DNA from: Brevundimonas albigilva
GTDB lineage: Bacteria > Pseudomonadota > Alphaproteobacteria > Caulobacterales > Caulobacteraceae
Direction: 5' to 3'
NCBI RefSeq assembly: GCF_023503965.1
Contig: NZ_CP097298.1
Location: 2,497,001 to 2,561,000, forward strand
DNA: 64,000 nucleotides
Numbering within the stretch: the stretch's first letter is position 1; each line of letters opens with the position of its first letter. The notes under the pieces are model-generated. The model made no database searches. It saw nothing but the letters and a program-made list of their open reading frames with translations, and was not told the origin of the DNA. Of the stretch, positions 35,566 to 46,375 are shown piece by piece. Both the position numbers and the translations under genes were made by a program.

Positions 35566-36703
35566 TTGGCTGTCGCTGTCGCCGTCACCCGCGAACGTCG
35601 CGAGGGAGAAACACGCTGCGCCGTCACGCCTGAGACGGTCGGTCAAGAAGCTGATCGCCCTGGGCGCGACCGTGGCGGTCGAGGCTGGGACCGGCCTGGG
35701 CTCCTCCATCCCGGACGCCGACTACGCGGCCGCCGGGGCGACGGTGAAGCCGGACACCCGCGCGGTGCTGGATGGCGCCGACATCGTGCTCAAGGTGCGC
35801 GGCCCCACGGCCCAGGAGACCAGCGCCCTGAAGCCGGGCGCCGTCGTGGTCTCCATGCTGGACGCCTATCGCGACAAGGCGACGGTCGAGGCCCTGCGCG
35901 GCGCGGGCGCCACCGCCTTCGCCATGGAGTTCGTGCCCCGCATCACCCGCGCCCAGGTGATGGACGTGCTGTCGTCCCAGGCCAACCTGGCCGGGTATCG
36001 CGCGGTGATCGAGGCGGCCTACGCCTACGGCAAGGGCTTCCCGATGATGATGACGGCGGCCGGCACCGTCGCGGCCGCCAAATGCTTCGTCATGGGCGTG
36101 GGCGTCGCCGGGCTGCAGGCCATCGCCACCGCTCGCCGCCTGGGCGCCGTCGTCACCGCCACCGATGTCCGCCCCGCCACCAAGGAACAGGTCGAATCGC
36201 TCGGCGCCAAATTCCTGGCCGTCGAGGACGAGGAGTTCCGAAACGCCCAGACCGCCGGCGGCTACGCCAAGGAGATGTCCGACGACTACAAGGCCAAACA
36301 GGCCGAACTGACCGCCGGCCACATCGTCAAGCAGGACGTGGTCATCACCACCGCCCTGATCCCCGGCCGCCCGGCGCCGAAGCTGCTGACCGCCGCCCAC
36401 GTCGCCTCGATGAAGCCCGGCTCGGTCATCGTCGACCTGGCGGTCGAGGCGGGCGGCAACGTCGAAGGTTCGAAGCTGAACGAGGTCGTGACCACGCCGA
36501 ACGGCGTCTCCATCGTCGGCTGGTCGAACCTGCCCGGCCGCATCGCCGCCGACGCCAGCGCCCTCTACGCCCGCAACCTGACCGCCTTCCTGGGCCTTCT
36601 GGTCAAGGACGGCACGCTGACGGTGGACTTGGAAGACGAGATCCTGAAGGCCGCCGTCGTCACCCACGGCGGCGCCGTGGTGCATGAGGGGGTCAAAGGA
36701 TGA
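35566..36703 (+). CDS. pntAA: NAD(P) transhydrogenase subunit alpha part 1, frameshifted
   Basis: The soluble NAD(H)-binding domain I of the proton-translocating transhydrogenase, about 378 residues. The TTG at 35566 follows GAGGGGG and gives MAVAVAVTRERREGETRCAV then TPETV. The frame breaks near 35640: one base less in GGTCGGTCAAG joins TPETV to KKLIALGATVAVEAGTGLGS. The rest is normal (VMGVGVAGLQAIATARRLGA is the NAD site). The enzyme passes hydride between NADH and NADP+ while moving protons. In this split form the transmembrane part of alpha is a separate gene at 36863. Confidence 0.93.
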
Positions 36704-36717
36704 GGATGCTGCCCAAC

Positions 36718-36856
36718 TTCTCCCTCCCCATTTTGGGGAGGGCGGTCGGCGCGTCAGCGACGACCGGGTGGGGCGGCCGCAGGCCGCGTCCCCAGCCGTC
36801 CCCACCCGTCTGACGCTGCGCGTCAGCCACCCTCCCCAAGATGGGGAGGGAGAAAG
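36718..36856. repeat. Palindromic repeat, family B copy 3, inside the pnt operon
   Basis: It begins TTCTCCCTCCCC and ends GGGGAGGGAGAA. The inner part has ACGACCGGGTGGGG and CCCCACCCGTC. It fills almost all of the gap between pntAA and pntAB. Its right end supplies GGGGAGGGAGAAAGG just before the pntAB ATG and so acts as that gene's ribosome binding site. Confidence 0.85.
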
Positions 36857-36862
36857 GGCATA

Positions 36863-37186
36863 ATGGAACACGTCGATCCCACCGTCTTCCGCCTGGCCAT
36901 CTTCGTGCTGGCCATCTTCGTCGGCTACTACGTCGTCTGGAGCGTGACGCCGGCCCTGCACACGCCGCTGATGGCGGTGACCAACGCCATCTCCAGCGTC
37001 ATCATCGTCGGCGGCCTGATCGCGGCGGCGGCGATGGCGGGAGAGGCGACCGGCCCCGGCGCCTGGGTCGCCAAGGGCGCCGGCGTCGCGGCCGTGACCC
37101 TGGCCAGCGTCAACATCTTCGGCGGCTTCATGGTCACGCGGCGAATGCTGGCCATGTACAGGAAGAAGGAACGGCCGGCGAAATGA
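36863..37186 (+). CDS. pntAB: NAD(P) transhydrogenase subunit alpha part 2 (transmembrane)
   Basis: A 107-residue membrane protein that is the transmembrane part (domain II) of the alpha subunit. Three to four helices are visible: FRLAIFVLAIFVGYYVVWSV, PLMAVTNAISSVIIVGGLIA and VAAVTLASVNIFGGFMVTRR. HTPLMAVTNAIS is a strongly conserved segment. It forms the proton channel with PntB. The purine-rich SD comes from repeat B3, and the stop overlaps the start of the next small gene (ATGA). Confidence 0.95.
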   Translation: MEHVDPTVFRLAIFVLAIFVGYYVVWSVTPALHTPLMAVTNAISSVIIVGGLIAAAAMAGEATGPGAWVAKGAGVAAVTLASVNIFGGFMVTRRMLAMYRKKERPAK

Positions 37187-37449
37187 CCGACGCCGCCCAC
37201 GTCGCCGTCGTCGCCTCCTGGATCGCCACGGCGATCGGGATCGGCCTGTGGCTGTGGAGCTGGTTCGGGACCAAGGTTCCGCTGCAGCGGCAGCGGCTGC
37301 ATGACTGCGGCATCGTCTTGGTCTTCTCGGCCATACTGGTGCGGGTGGTGATGCAGGGGCGGCCGCTGGGCGTGTTCGAATGGGCGCTGATGTTCATCGG
37401 CCCCCTGTTCATCGCCGCCGCCCTGTGGCGGCTGGCGCGGACGCAATGA
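37183..37449 (+). CDS. Small membrane protein of unknown function inside the pnt operon
   Basis: An 88-residue protein with three likely helices (VAVVASWIATAIGIGLWLWS, CGIVLVFSAILVRVVMQG, ALMFIGPLFIAAALWRLA). Its ATG overlaps the pntAB stop by one base pair set (ATGA), and pntB begins 22 bases after its stop. I do not recognise the family. Its place between two transhydrogenase subunit genes and its coupled translation suggest it may sit with the enzyme or help assemble it (inference). Confidence 0.75.
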   Translation: MTDAAHVAVVASWIATAIGIGLWLWSWFGTKVPLQRQRLHDCGIVLVFSAILVRVVMQGRPLGVFEWALMFIGPLFIAAALWRLARTQ

Positions 37450-37471
37450 GAGTTTCGGGGGAAGACGGACG

Positions 37472-38890
<1,419 letters not shown>

Positions 38891-38892
38891 CG

Positions 38893-39300
38893 ATGGCGGC
38901 CGAACCCAAAACGCGCCCGACGGACGCCTCGGTCCCCGACTTCATCGCCGCGCTCGAGAACCCGACGCGACGCGCGGACGCCGAGGCGATCTGCGCCCTG
39001 ATGGCCGAAGCGACGGGCGAACCGCCGGTGCTGTGGGGGCCGTCGATCGTCGGCTTCGGCCGCTATCGCGGCCCGACCGGCGACTGGCCCCTGGTCGGCT
39101 TCTCGCCGCGCAAGGCCAATCTGGTCCTCTACATCATGCCCGGTTTCGCCGAGCACGCGGACCTGCTGGTGCGGCTGGGCAAGCACAGGGCGGGGAGCTC
39201 CTGCCTCTATCTGAACCGGCTGGCCGACGCGGATCCGGCGGTCCTGCGCGAACTGATCGACCGTTCGATCGCCTCGCTGCGCGCGACATACGGCGGCTGA
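38893..39300 (+). CDS. DUF1801 domain protein
   Basis: A 135-residue cytosolic protein of the DUF1801 (YdhG-like) family. The middle segment VLWGPSIVGFGRYRGPTGDW and the end KANLVLYIMPGFAEHADLLV fit the family pattern. No role is established. It follows pntB by two bases, so it is probably the last gene of the pnt transcript. Hairpins after it separate it from the convergent recA. Confidence 0.85.
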   Translation: MAAEPKTRPTDASVPDFIAALENPTRRADAEAICALMAEATGEPPVLWGPSIVGFGRYRGPTGDWPLVGFSPRKANLVLYIMPGFAEHADLLVRLGKHRAGSSCLYLNRLADADPAVLRELIDRSIASLRATYGG

Positions 39301-39309
39301 CGAAGGATC

Positions 39310-39372
39310 AAAAGATGGCCCGCCCGACATGGGGGTCGAGCGGGCCGGCTCCGCCGACCCTCGCGGGGTCGG
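39310..39372 (-). terminator. recA terminator and second hairpin
   Basis: On the minus strand, GGCCCGC and GCGGGCC (39317-39323 and 39340-39346) form a stem and TCTTTTGATC follows, which fits termination of recA. A second perfect 7-bp stem, CCGACCC with GGGTCGG (39354-39360 and 39366-39372), lies on the recA side. The region separates recA from the convergent DUF1801 gene. Confidence 0.6.
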
Positions 39373-39415
39373 TGGCGGGTCGCGAGGGCGACGGCGGAGT
39401 GTCGGTGAAGAGGAC

Positions 39416-40498
39416 CTAGCCTTCCAGGTCCTGGCCTTCGTCAGGCTCGGGCGCGCCCAGCATGTCGTCGGCGATCTTGTTGGTGGACTGGCGCACGGCC
39501 TTCTCGATCTGGTCGGCGATGTCGGGGTTCTGCTTCAGGAACTCGCGCACGTTCTCGCGGCCCTGGCCGATCCGGGTCGAGTCATAGCTGAACCAGCTGC
39601 CCGACTTCTCGATGATCCCCGCCTTGACGCCCAGGTCGATGACCTCGCCCAGCTTGGAGATGCCCTCGCCATACATGATGTCGAAGATGACCTCGCGGAA
39701 CGGCGGGGCGACCTTGTTCTTGACCACCTTGACGCGGGTGGTGTTGCCGACCACCTCGTCGCGGTTCTTGATCGCGCCGGTGCGGCGGATGTCCAGGCGC
39801 ACCGAGGCGTAGAACTTCAGCGCATTGCCGCCTGTGGTCGTTTCGGGGCTGCCGTACATCACCCCGATCTTGTGGCGGATCTGGTTGATGAACAGGACGA
39901 TGCACTTGGACTTGGAGATGGACGCGGTCAGCTTGCGCAGCGCCTGGCTCATCAATCTGGCTTGAAGGCCGGGCAGGCTGTCCCCCATTTCGCCCTCGAT
40001 CTCGGCGCGGGGCGTAAGCGCCGCGACGGAGTCGACCACCACGATGTCGACCGCGCCCGAACGGACCAGGGTGTCGACGATCTCCAGCGCCTGTTCGCCC
40101 GCGTCCGGCTGGGACACCAGCAGGTCGTCCAGGTTCACCCCCAGCTTCTGGGCGTAAACCGGATCCAGCGCGTGTTCAGCGTCGACGAAGGCGGCCACGC
40201 CGCCCTTCTTCTGCACCTCGGCCACGGTGTGCAGGGCCAGGGTGGTCTTGCCCGACGATTCCGGACCGAACACTTCAATCACCCGCCCGACCGGCAGGCC
40301 GCCGATGCCCAGCGCCATGTCCAGGCCCAGCGAGCCGGTCGAGACGCTCTCGATCTCGGCCACCTGTCCGGCCTTGCCCAGCTTCATCACCGAGCCCTTG
40401 CCGAAGGCGCGGTCGATCTGGGCGATCGCCGCCTCCAGCGCGCGCTGCTTGTCGCCGTCTTCCTTGCCCACCAATTTCAATGCCGCCTGTGAAGCCAT
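39416..40498 (-). CDS. recA: Recombinase RecA
   Basis: A 360-residue RecA, which forms filaments on single-stranded DNA, drives strand exchange and triggers LexA self-cleavage. Start 40498 gives [20 protein letters not shown], like other Caulobacterales; in-frame ATGs upstream are less likely. Walker A is GPESSGKTT, and loop regions such as [20 protein letters not shown] are conserved. The acidic tail ends [17 protein letters not shown] precedes the start. A LexA-type box lies about 100 bases upstream. Confidence 0.98.
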   Translation of the reverse strand: MASQAALKLVGKEDGDKQRALEAAIAQIDRAFGKGSVMKLGKAGQVAEIESVSTGSLGLDMALGIGGLPVGRVIEVFGPESSGKTTLALHTVAEVQKKGGVAAFVDAEHALDPVYAQKLGVNLDDLLVSQPDAGEQALEIVDTLVRSGAVDIVVVDSVAALTPRAEIEGEMGDSLPGLQARLMSQALRKLTASISKSKCIVLFINQIRHKIGVMYGSPETTTGGNALKFYASVRLDIRRTGAIKNRDEVVGNTTRVKVVKNKVAPPFREVIFDIMYGEGISKLGEVIDLGVKAGIIEKSGSWFSYDSTRIGQGRENVREFLKQNPDIADQIEKAVRQSTNKIADDMLGAPEPDEGQDLEG

Positions 40499-40595
40499 CT
40501 TACCCGTCTCCCTTGCCATGATTCCCATCTGAAGCCTGGGAGAGACCCGCCATGGACCCGCCCCCGTTGTGGTGAGACGACTATGTGCACGGTTT

Positions 40596-40616
40596 GTTCG
40601 TGTTCACAAGATGTTC
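40596..40616. promoter_or_regulatory. SOS box upstream of recA
   Basis: GTTC at 40602-40605 and GTTC at 40613-40616 are separated by 7 bases, the direct-repeat LexA site of alphaproteobacteria. Another GTTC lies at 40596-40599. The site is about 100 bases upstream of recA, in the gap that follows the kinase gene, so LexA control of recA is expected. Confidence 0.8.
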
Positions 40617-40643
40617 TCTTGATCAAAACGAGAACATTCCTTT

Positions 40644-42308
40644 TCAGGCGTCCGCTTCTGACGTGTCGGCCAACGGCAGGCGCAGGCTGAAGGTGAAGCC
40701 TTCGGGCGGATAGGCGAGGGCCGCCGAGCCGTCCAGGTCGCGATTGATCGCCGCCTCGATCAGCTGGGAGCCGAAGCCGCGCCGCGCCGGCGCGGCGACC
40801 AGAGGGCCGCCCGTCTCGACCCAGTCCAGCCGCAGGTGACGATCCGCCACCGACCAGTCCACGCGCACGCAGCCGTTGGGGGTCGACAGGGCCCCGTATT
40901 TGGCCGCGTTCGTCGCCAGTTCGTGAAAGGCCAGGCCCAGACTGAGCGTCTGGCGCGAATCCAGTCGCACGTCCGGCCCGCTCAGGCGCACCTGCTCCTC
41001 GGCGAAGGGGGCCAGTTCCTGGTGCAGCAGATCGCGAAGCCGGACGCTTTCCCACCGTCCCGCGGTCAGCAGGTTCTGAGTGTTCGACAGGGCCAGGAGC
41101 CGCGCCTCGAACAGCGGAATGAAGCTGGCCAGGTCGGGCGCGCGCCGCGCGGTCTGGCGGGCGATGGACTGGACGGTGGCCAGGCTGTTCTTCACGCGAT
41201 GGTTCAGCTCGTTGATCAGCACGCGCTGCTGGCGTTCGCTGTCGGCCAGGGCGGCGAAGGCCTGGCGCCGGTCGGTGATGTCCGTGATGACCCCCGACAT
41301 CCGCAAGGGCCGGCCCGAACGGCTGCGGATCAGCCGACCGCGCAGATGGATCCAGCGCCCGACGCCGGGAATGAACCACTCCTGGTCATAGTCTTCCTCT
41401 CCGGCCATGGCGCGGGCCAGGGCGGCGCGGTGGGCGGCGCGGTCCTGATCGGACAGGCGGTCGCCGATCTCGCTGGCGGTCAGTCTGGCGTCGGGCGCGA
41501 TGCCCATGATCTGGCGGGCGCGGGCCGAGACGACCGGCGGCCTCAGCGGCAGCTGCGCCTCCCAGAAACCGACCCCGCCCGCGTCGACGGCCGACAGCAC
41601 ATTGGTCCGCTGGTCGAAGACCGAGGCGCCCAGGGCCAGGAACAGCACCGCGACCGATCCCGCCGTGACCGCGACCGCCAGCATCAGCGGAGAGGCGCCG
41701 GCGGCCCCGGGCGCCGCCTCGGCCGGGGTCAGGACCAGGGCGGCCATGCCGGTGTGGTGCATCGCCACGATGGCTGTGCCGAGCGCCCCGGCCGCCAGCG
41801 CGCGCCAGCGCAGGGTCCGGTCTTCGCGCGCGGCGAACAGCGCGGCGATGGAGGCGCCGACGGCGATCAGCACCGACAGGGCGACAAGGCCGGGACGGTA
41901 GTCCAGAACGGCGGCCGTGCGCATCGCCGCCATGCCGACATAGTGCATGGCGGCGATCGCCGATCCCATGGCCAGGCCGGCCGCGGCCAACCGAACGAAG
42001 CCCGCGCTGCGCCGGGCGGCGGTCAGGAAGGCGACCGCCGTGCCCGCTGTCGCGAGAAGGAACGAGGCCAGCGTCAGGCCGACGTCATAGGAGACGGGCG
42101 CGCCCGGATCGAACCCCAGCATGGCGATGAAATGCATCGACCAGATGCTGGCGCCCAGCGTCAGCGCCGCCACCGCCAGCCAGCGCAACCGCGCCGAGCC
42201 CAGGTGCGCCCGCATTCGATTGAACAGGTCCAGCGCCGTCCACGCGCCCAGGACGGCGACCGCCAGGGACAGGGTGAAGAACAGGCTGACGATCGGATGG
42301 TGGTGCAA
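40644..42308 (-). CDS. MHYT-domain HWE sensor histidine kinase
   Basis: A 554-residue membrane kinase. The first 230 residues are a seven-helix MHYT domain with motifs such as SMHFIAMLGF, MHYVGMAAMRT and MHHTGMAAL, which may bind copper and sense oxygen, NO or CO. A PAS domain follows, then an HWE/HisKA_2 kinase with the phospho-accepting His in INELNHRVKNSLATVQSIAR and the ATP lid region HELATNAAKYGALS and WVETGGP. The likely start is a TTG at 42308. The response partner is not adjacent. Confidence 0.9.
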   Translation of the reverse strand: MHHHPIVSLFFTLSLAVAVLGAWTALDLFNRMRAHLGSARLRWLAVAALTLGASIWSMHFIAMLGFDPGAPVSYDVGLTLASFLLATAGTAVAFLTAARRSAGFVRLAAAGLAMGSAIAAMHYVGMAAMRTAAVLDYRPGLVALSVLIAVGASIAALFAAREDRTLRWRALAAGALGTAIVAMHHTGMAALVLTPAEAAPGAAGASPLMLAVAVTAGSVAVLFLALGASVFDQRTNVLSAVDAGGVGFWEAQLPLRPPVVSARARQIMGIAPDARLTASEIGDRLSDQDRAAHRAALARAMAGEEDYDQEWFIPGVGRWIHLRGRLIRSRSGRPLRMSGVITDITDRRQAFAALADSERQQRVLINELNHRVKNSLATVQSIARQTARRAPDLASFIPLFEARLLALSNTQNLLTAGRWESVRLRDLLHQELAPFAEEQVRLSGPDVRLDSRQTLSLGLAFHELATNAAKYGALSTPNGCVRVDWSVADRHLRLDWVETGGPLVAAPARRGFGSQLIEAAINRDLDGSAALAYPPEGFTFSLRLPLADTSEADA

Positions 42309-42374
42309 GCGGAAGGCTCAGTCGGACGTTGTCTCAGCCATAACCCGGAAGCGGCGCCGGGTCGAAGTCCTTAT

Positions 42375-44260
42375 TCAGGGAACGACGACGGCGTCCGCCG
42401 CCGGCGGCGGCTCGGCGGCCCGGCCCGCCAGCGACAGGCCGCATCCCAGCAGCAGGACGGCTCCGGCCGCCGCGGCCAGGGTGCCTCGCGCCGACGGCGC
42501 AGCCGGCGCCAAGGGCCGGGCCAGCATGGCCAGCAGCAGGGCGATCAGCCCCAGGGCGCCGGGCAGGTCCATGCCCACGCCCAGGAAGATCCCATGCCCG
42601 TATCCCAGCAGCCAGCCGCCGACCAAGACGGCGGCGACGACCGGCGGCGCCAGGGCGGCCCGCCGCGTCAGGCGCGCCCCGATCAGGGCGCTGGCGGCGG
42701 CGGCGAGGGCGGCGGCCAGTCCCGGCCAGATCAGCAGATGGGCCGCCTCGGGCGCGGCGGCCTGGGCGAGCGCGCCCGCCAGCAGGACCAGGCCGATCAG
42801 TCCCAGCCATCCGCCCCAATGTCCCTCGTCCTCTCCACGCGGCCAGAAGGTCAGGGCCAGGGCGACGACCAGGGCGCCGGCGCCGACCGGATCGAAACCG
42901 CCCAGGATCGCGGCCAGCACGCCCGCGACGATCAGCACGCCCGCGATCAGCCGCCGCCCGATCCAGGCGCGTCCGGCCAGCAGCACCAGCACCGCCGCCA
43001 GCAGGGCCAGGCCCACCCCCGCCTCCATCCACGGCAGCCGCCTGAGCAGGGTGTAATAGGTCTCGGGCGATCGATCCGGCGTCCGATCGGCCCGCCCAGA
43101 ACCCGCACCGCCTGGGCCAGCACCAGCCCGCTGGACACCAGCCACAGCCCGCCGGCGACGCCCCGGCCGACATCGGCCCAGCGTAGCCCCGTCGCATGGC
43201 GCGCGCGCCAGGCGGCGAACCCGGTCAGCCCCGCCGCGAGCGCCAGCAGCAGCCAGCCGACGCCGGGCGCGTACCGCACCACCGCCAGGCCGAACAGGTC
43301 GCCGTACACCGCGTTCTGGGTCGCCCGCGGCAGCGCGTCCACGCGCAGGAAGTGATCCGCCGTCTCCAGCGCCAGCGAGCCGATGTGCTGCAGGCTGCCT
43401 TGGTCCAGCGCCTCGGGGGTCGAAGTCGGCGAATGGTACTGCGCCGGGCGGCCGATGAAGGCCAGGTTGACCCCGGCCAGCCCGCGCTGCGCCGCGATGG
43501 TGAAATCGGTGCCGTTGGGCATCAGCCGATAGACGAAGACGGCCAGGGAATCGCTGGACGGCCCGCCGCTGGCGTCGCGGGTCGCGCGGGCGAACTGGGC
43601 GATCGTCTCCGCATTGCCGGGGCCGGTCTCGAACATCATGGCCCGGCCGCCGCCGCCGCGCGCCTCCAGGTTCACCACCGCCCCGACGCGGTCCCGCAGC
43701 GGATGCTCGCTGAAGAAGGCCCGCGCCCCGTCCAGGTTCAGTTCCTCGGCGTCGGTCAGAAGCACGACCAGGGTGCGTTCCGCCGGACCGCGCGCCTTGA
43801 TCGCCCGCACCGCTTCCAGGATGGCCGCCACGCCCGAGGCGTCGTCCGCGGCGCCGGGCGATCCGGGCACGCTGTCGTAGTGCGCCATCATCACCACGGC
43901 GGGCAGGGCGGGGTCGCGCCCGGGCAGGACGCCGACGATGTTGACCGCGCGCAGCCCCCGGGCGCTGTCGCCGCGCTTCTCGATCCTGGCCACGGCCGCC
44001 GGCGACAGCACGCCCGCCTGCAGCGTCGGCTGCAGGCCCATGTCGGTCATCCGGCCCAGAAGGTAGGCCTGGACCAGGGCGTGCTCCAGGCTGCCCACCG
44101 GATGCGGCCGGGCGGCGATGCGGCGCACGTCGGGCATGGCGCGCTCGGCCGAGAAGTCGACCGCGGGCGTGGACAGGGATGCGGGGCGGGGCGACTGGCT
44201 GGTCACGACGGCAAGGCCGAGGGCGGCCGCCAGGGCGGCGATCAGAAGGACCAGGCGCAT
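42375..44260 (-). CDS. M28 family aminopeptidase with C-terminal membrane domain, frameshifted
   Basis: A membrane-bound M28 peptidase of about 628 residues after one missing base is restored near 43081 (join VLGGPI to RTPDRSPETYYTLLRRLPW). The start at 44260 gives a signal or anchor (MRLVLLIAALAAALGLAVVT) with GGGGA before it. Zinc ligands are in MMAHYDSVPG, AADDASGVA, TDAEELNLDGA and QYHSPTST. The C-terminal third has about eight helices. The layout resembles eukaryotic ER aminopeptidase-like proteins and bacterial M20/M25/M40 relatives with a membrane tail. Substrate is unknown. Confidence 0.88.
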
Positions 44261-44321
44261 GATGTTCCCCGTGACGCTTGGCCTAGACAATGGCCCGGGG
44301 GCCGCGCCGGACGCAAGCGCC

Positions 44322-45137
44322 TCAGGCGGCGCGGCGCAGGGAGGAGGGGGCCTTTACGTACAGGCCGGGGCGGCCGCTGACCGGACGGAAGGCCACGGTC
44401 TCGCCCTCCAGCCGTTCGTCGGCGCCCAGGAACAGGCAGCCGTCGTCGACCAGTCGTTGCTCCAGCCCGTCCAGAACCCGGGCGCGCCGGGCCGGCTCCA
44501 TGTCGGTCAAGACGTTGCGGCAGAAGATGACGTCATGGCGGGCGTCGTCCACAGGTTCGTCCAACAGGTTGGCGCGCGCGAAACTGACCACCCGGGCCAG
44601 GTCCGGCTTGACCCGCCACTGGTCCTCTTCGGGTTCGAACCAGCGCAGCATGGTCTTGGCGGTCAGGCCCCGCTGGATCTCGAAGCCGGTGTAGCGGCCC
44701 AGTCGGGCCTTCTCGACCGCGCGATGCGACAGATCGGTGGCGACCACCTCGATGCGCGCGCCGGTCTCAAGGCCGGCCATGGCGATGGACCAGGCCTCCT
44801 GGCCGGTGGAGCATCCCGCCGACCACACCCGCACCTGGCCGGAGGGCCGCGCCGAGGCCAGGGCGGGCAGGAGTTCACGCTCGAACACCCGAAAGGGCGT
44901 CCGGTCGCGTCGGAACCAGGTCTCGGGATTCAGAAGCGCCTCGATCACCGCCCAGCCCAGGGAAGCGACGGGATGGGCCCACAGGTTCGTCAGCAGGGCC
45001 TCGACATTGGCGTAGCCCTCGCGCCGCGCGATGGGCCCCAGCCGGTGCTCGGCCAGCTGCATCCGCTCACGCCTCAGCCGATATCCGGCGCGCGTGGACA
45101 TCAGCGTCTGCAGCTTGTCGAAGTCTTCGGGCGTCAT
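44322..45137 (-). CDS. cheR: CheR-type protein-glutamate methyltransferase
   Basis: A 271-residue CheR that methylates glutamates on chemoreceptors using S-adenosylmethionine. The start at 45137 overlaps the CheY stop (ATGA). The N-terminal helical domain (MTPEDFDKLQTLMSTRAGYR) is followed by the SAM site VWSAGCSTGQEAWSIAMAG and CRNVLTDMEP. No chemoreceptors or CheA, CheW or CheB are nearby. This gene set with cheY and chpT is familiar in Caulobacter, where it lies outside the main chemotaxis operon. Confidence 0.92.
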   Translation of the reverse strand: MTPEDFDKLQTLMSTRAGYRLRRERMQLAEHRLGPIARREGYANVEALLTNLWAHPVASLGWAVIEALLNPETWFRRDRTPFRVFERELLPALASARPSGQVRVWSAGCSTGQEAWSIAMAGLETGARIEVVATDLSHRAVEKARLGRYTGFEIQRGLTAKTMLRWFEPEEDQWRVKPDLARVVSFARANLLDEPVDDARHDVIFCRNVLTDMEPARRARVLDGLEQRLVDDGCLFLGADERLEGETVAFRPVSGRPGLYVKAPSSLRRAA

Positions 45138-45511
45138 GCGGCGATGGCCCCGACCTCCGCCAGCTTGGACTGCAGGATCTCGCCGTCGAACGGCTTCATC
45201 ACATAGTCGTCCGCGCCCGCGGCCAGGGCCTCGGCGATCCGGTCGGGCCGGGTCTCGATGGTGCAGAACAGCACCTTGGGCCGGTCGCCGCCCGGCAGGC
45301 CGCGCAGCAGCCGCAGGAAGCTGAGCCCGTCCATGACCGGCATGTTCCAGTCGATCAGCAGCACGTCGGGCATGGCGCCGGTGCAATAGGCCAGGGCCTC
45401 GGCGCCGTCGGCGGCCTCGTCGACCTCGTAGCCCAGGCCCTCGACGATCCGGCGCGCCACCTTGCGGATGATGCGGCTGTCATCGACGATGAGGCAGGTG
45501 GTGAGGTCCAA
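45134..45511 (-). CDS. cheY: CheY-like single-domain response regulator
   Basis: A single receiver domain of about 125 residues. The TTG at 45511 (MDLTTCLIVDDSRIIRKVAR) is preceded by GGGAG and fits the family N-terminus; a TTG at 45556 would add 15 residues. The phosphorylation Asp is in LLIDWNMPVMDG, and the Lys is in DDYVMKPFDG. It has no output domain. It is translationally coupled to cheR and lies directly after chpT, so phosphotransfer from ChpT is possible but not shown. Confidence 0.88.
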   Translation of the reverse strand: MDLTTCLIVDDSRIIRKVARRIVEGLGYEVDEAADGAEALAYCTGAMPDVLLIDWNMPVMDGLSFLRLLRGLPGGDRPKVLFCTIETRPDRIAEALAAGADDYVMKPFDGEILQSKLAEVGAIAA

Positions 45512-45609
45512 GGCCAGATGCTCCCGAAGACGGCGCGCGTCGACTCGCCGAACCAACGCACCGCAAGATTATGTCCGTTCGGCGGTTAACGAGTCGTTGG
45601 GAAATCCTA

Positions 45610-46275
45610 TCAGGCCGGCATCCGGGCGACCATGACGACGCGGCCGTCCTCAACCTCAAGATGCAATTCGCCGCCCGCTTCCCTGACCGTCAGCCACAGC
45701 CAGTAGGGTTGGATCCACTGGCCCGCCAGCCCCTCGGTCAGGCGTTCGCCCTTCAGGCCGGCCAGCGCCTCCGGCTTCAATCGCGCGCGCGCGCCTACAG
45801 CGAATCCTTCCAGGTGAAGACGCCCGTCCTCGACGCGGCTCTGCACCACAGCTTCGCCCCCCAGCGGCAGGGCGGCGACCGTCAGATAGGCCAGATTGAC
45901 CAGGGCGCGGGCCTGGGGCTTGCTGAAATCGCCTTCCGCCACGCGCCAGTCCAGGGTCGCGCGTCCGCCGTCGGTCATGCCCGTGACCAGATCCTTCAGC
46001 TCCCGGGCGGTGAAGCGTTCGCTGGTCGTCGCCGCGCCGAAGGCGACGCGCGCGAAATGCACCAGGGCCACCATCTTCTGCGCGCTCTGGGCGATCAGGC
46101 CCAGGGCGTCGTCGCGCATGTCCTGCGCCGTCGGATCGTTCAGCAGGTCCAGGCCCGAGACGATGGCGCCCGAGGGGCTGATGAAGTCGTGGCACAGCTT
46201 GGCCGCGACCAGCGTCGCCAGTTCGGTCCCCTCGGCGGGCATGGGTTCGTGGGCGGAAGGGGCGACGTCGGTCAT
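45610..46275 (-). CDS. chpT: Histidine phosphotransferase ChpT
   Basis: A 221-residue phosphotransferase. ChpT takes phosphate from the hybrid kinase CckA and passes it to CtrA or CpdR to control the cell cycle. The fold is a dimeric kinase-like scaffold without ATP binding. The phospho-accepting His is in AAKLCHDFISPSGAIVSGLD, near residue 29. The rest (LALIAQ-like GLIAQSAQKMVALVHFARVA and LKPEALAGLKGERL) matches the family. The start at 46275 removes an implausible upstream extension. Downstream cheY and cheR genes complete the familiar cluster. Confidence 0.93.
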   Translation of the reverse strand: MTDVAPSAHEPMPAEGTELATLVAAKLCHDFISPSGAIVSGLDLLNDPTAQDMRDDALGLIAQSAQKMVALVHFARVAFGAATTSERFTARELKDLVTGMTDGGRATLDWRVAEGDFSKPQARALVNLAYLTVAALPLGGEAVVQSRVEDGRLHLEGFAVGARARLKPEALAGLKGERLTEGLAGQWIQPYWLWLTVREAGGELHLEVEDGRVVMVARMPA

Positions 46276-46375
46276 GGGCGCGGTCCGGGGCGTTCGGGTC
46301 ACAGTTCGTGTCGGGCGCGAACCTGACGTGATTTGTCGGTTCATGGAACCGCCGCGATGCTCTATCGACCGCCCG

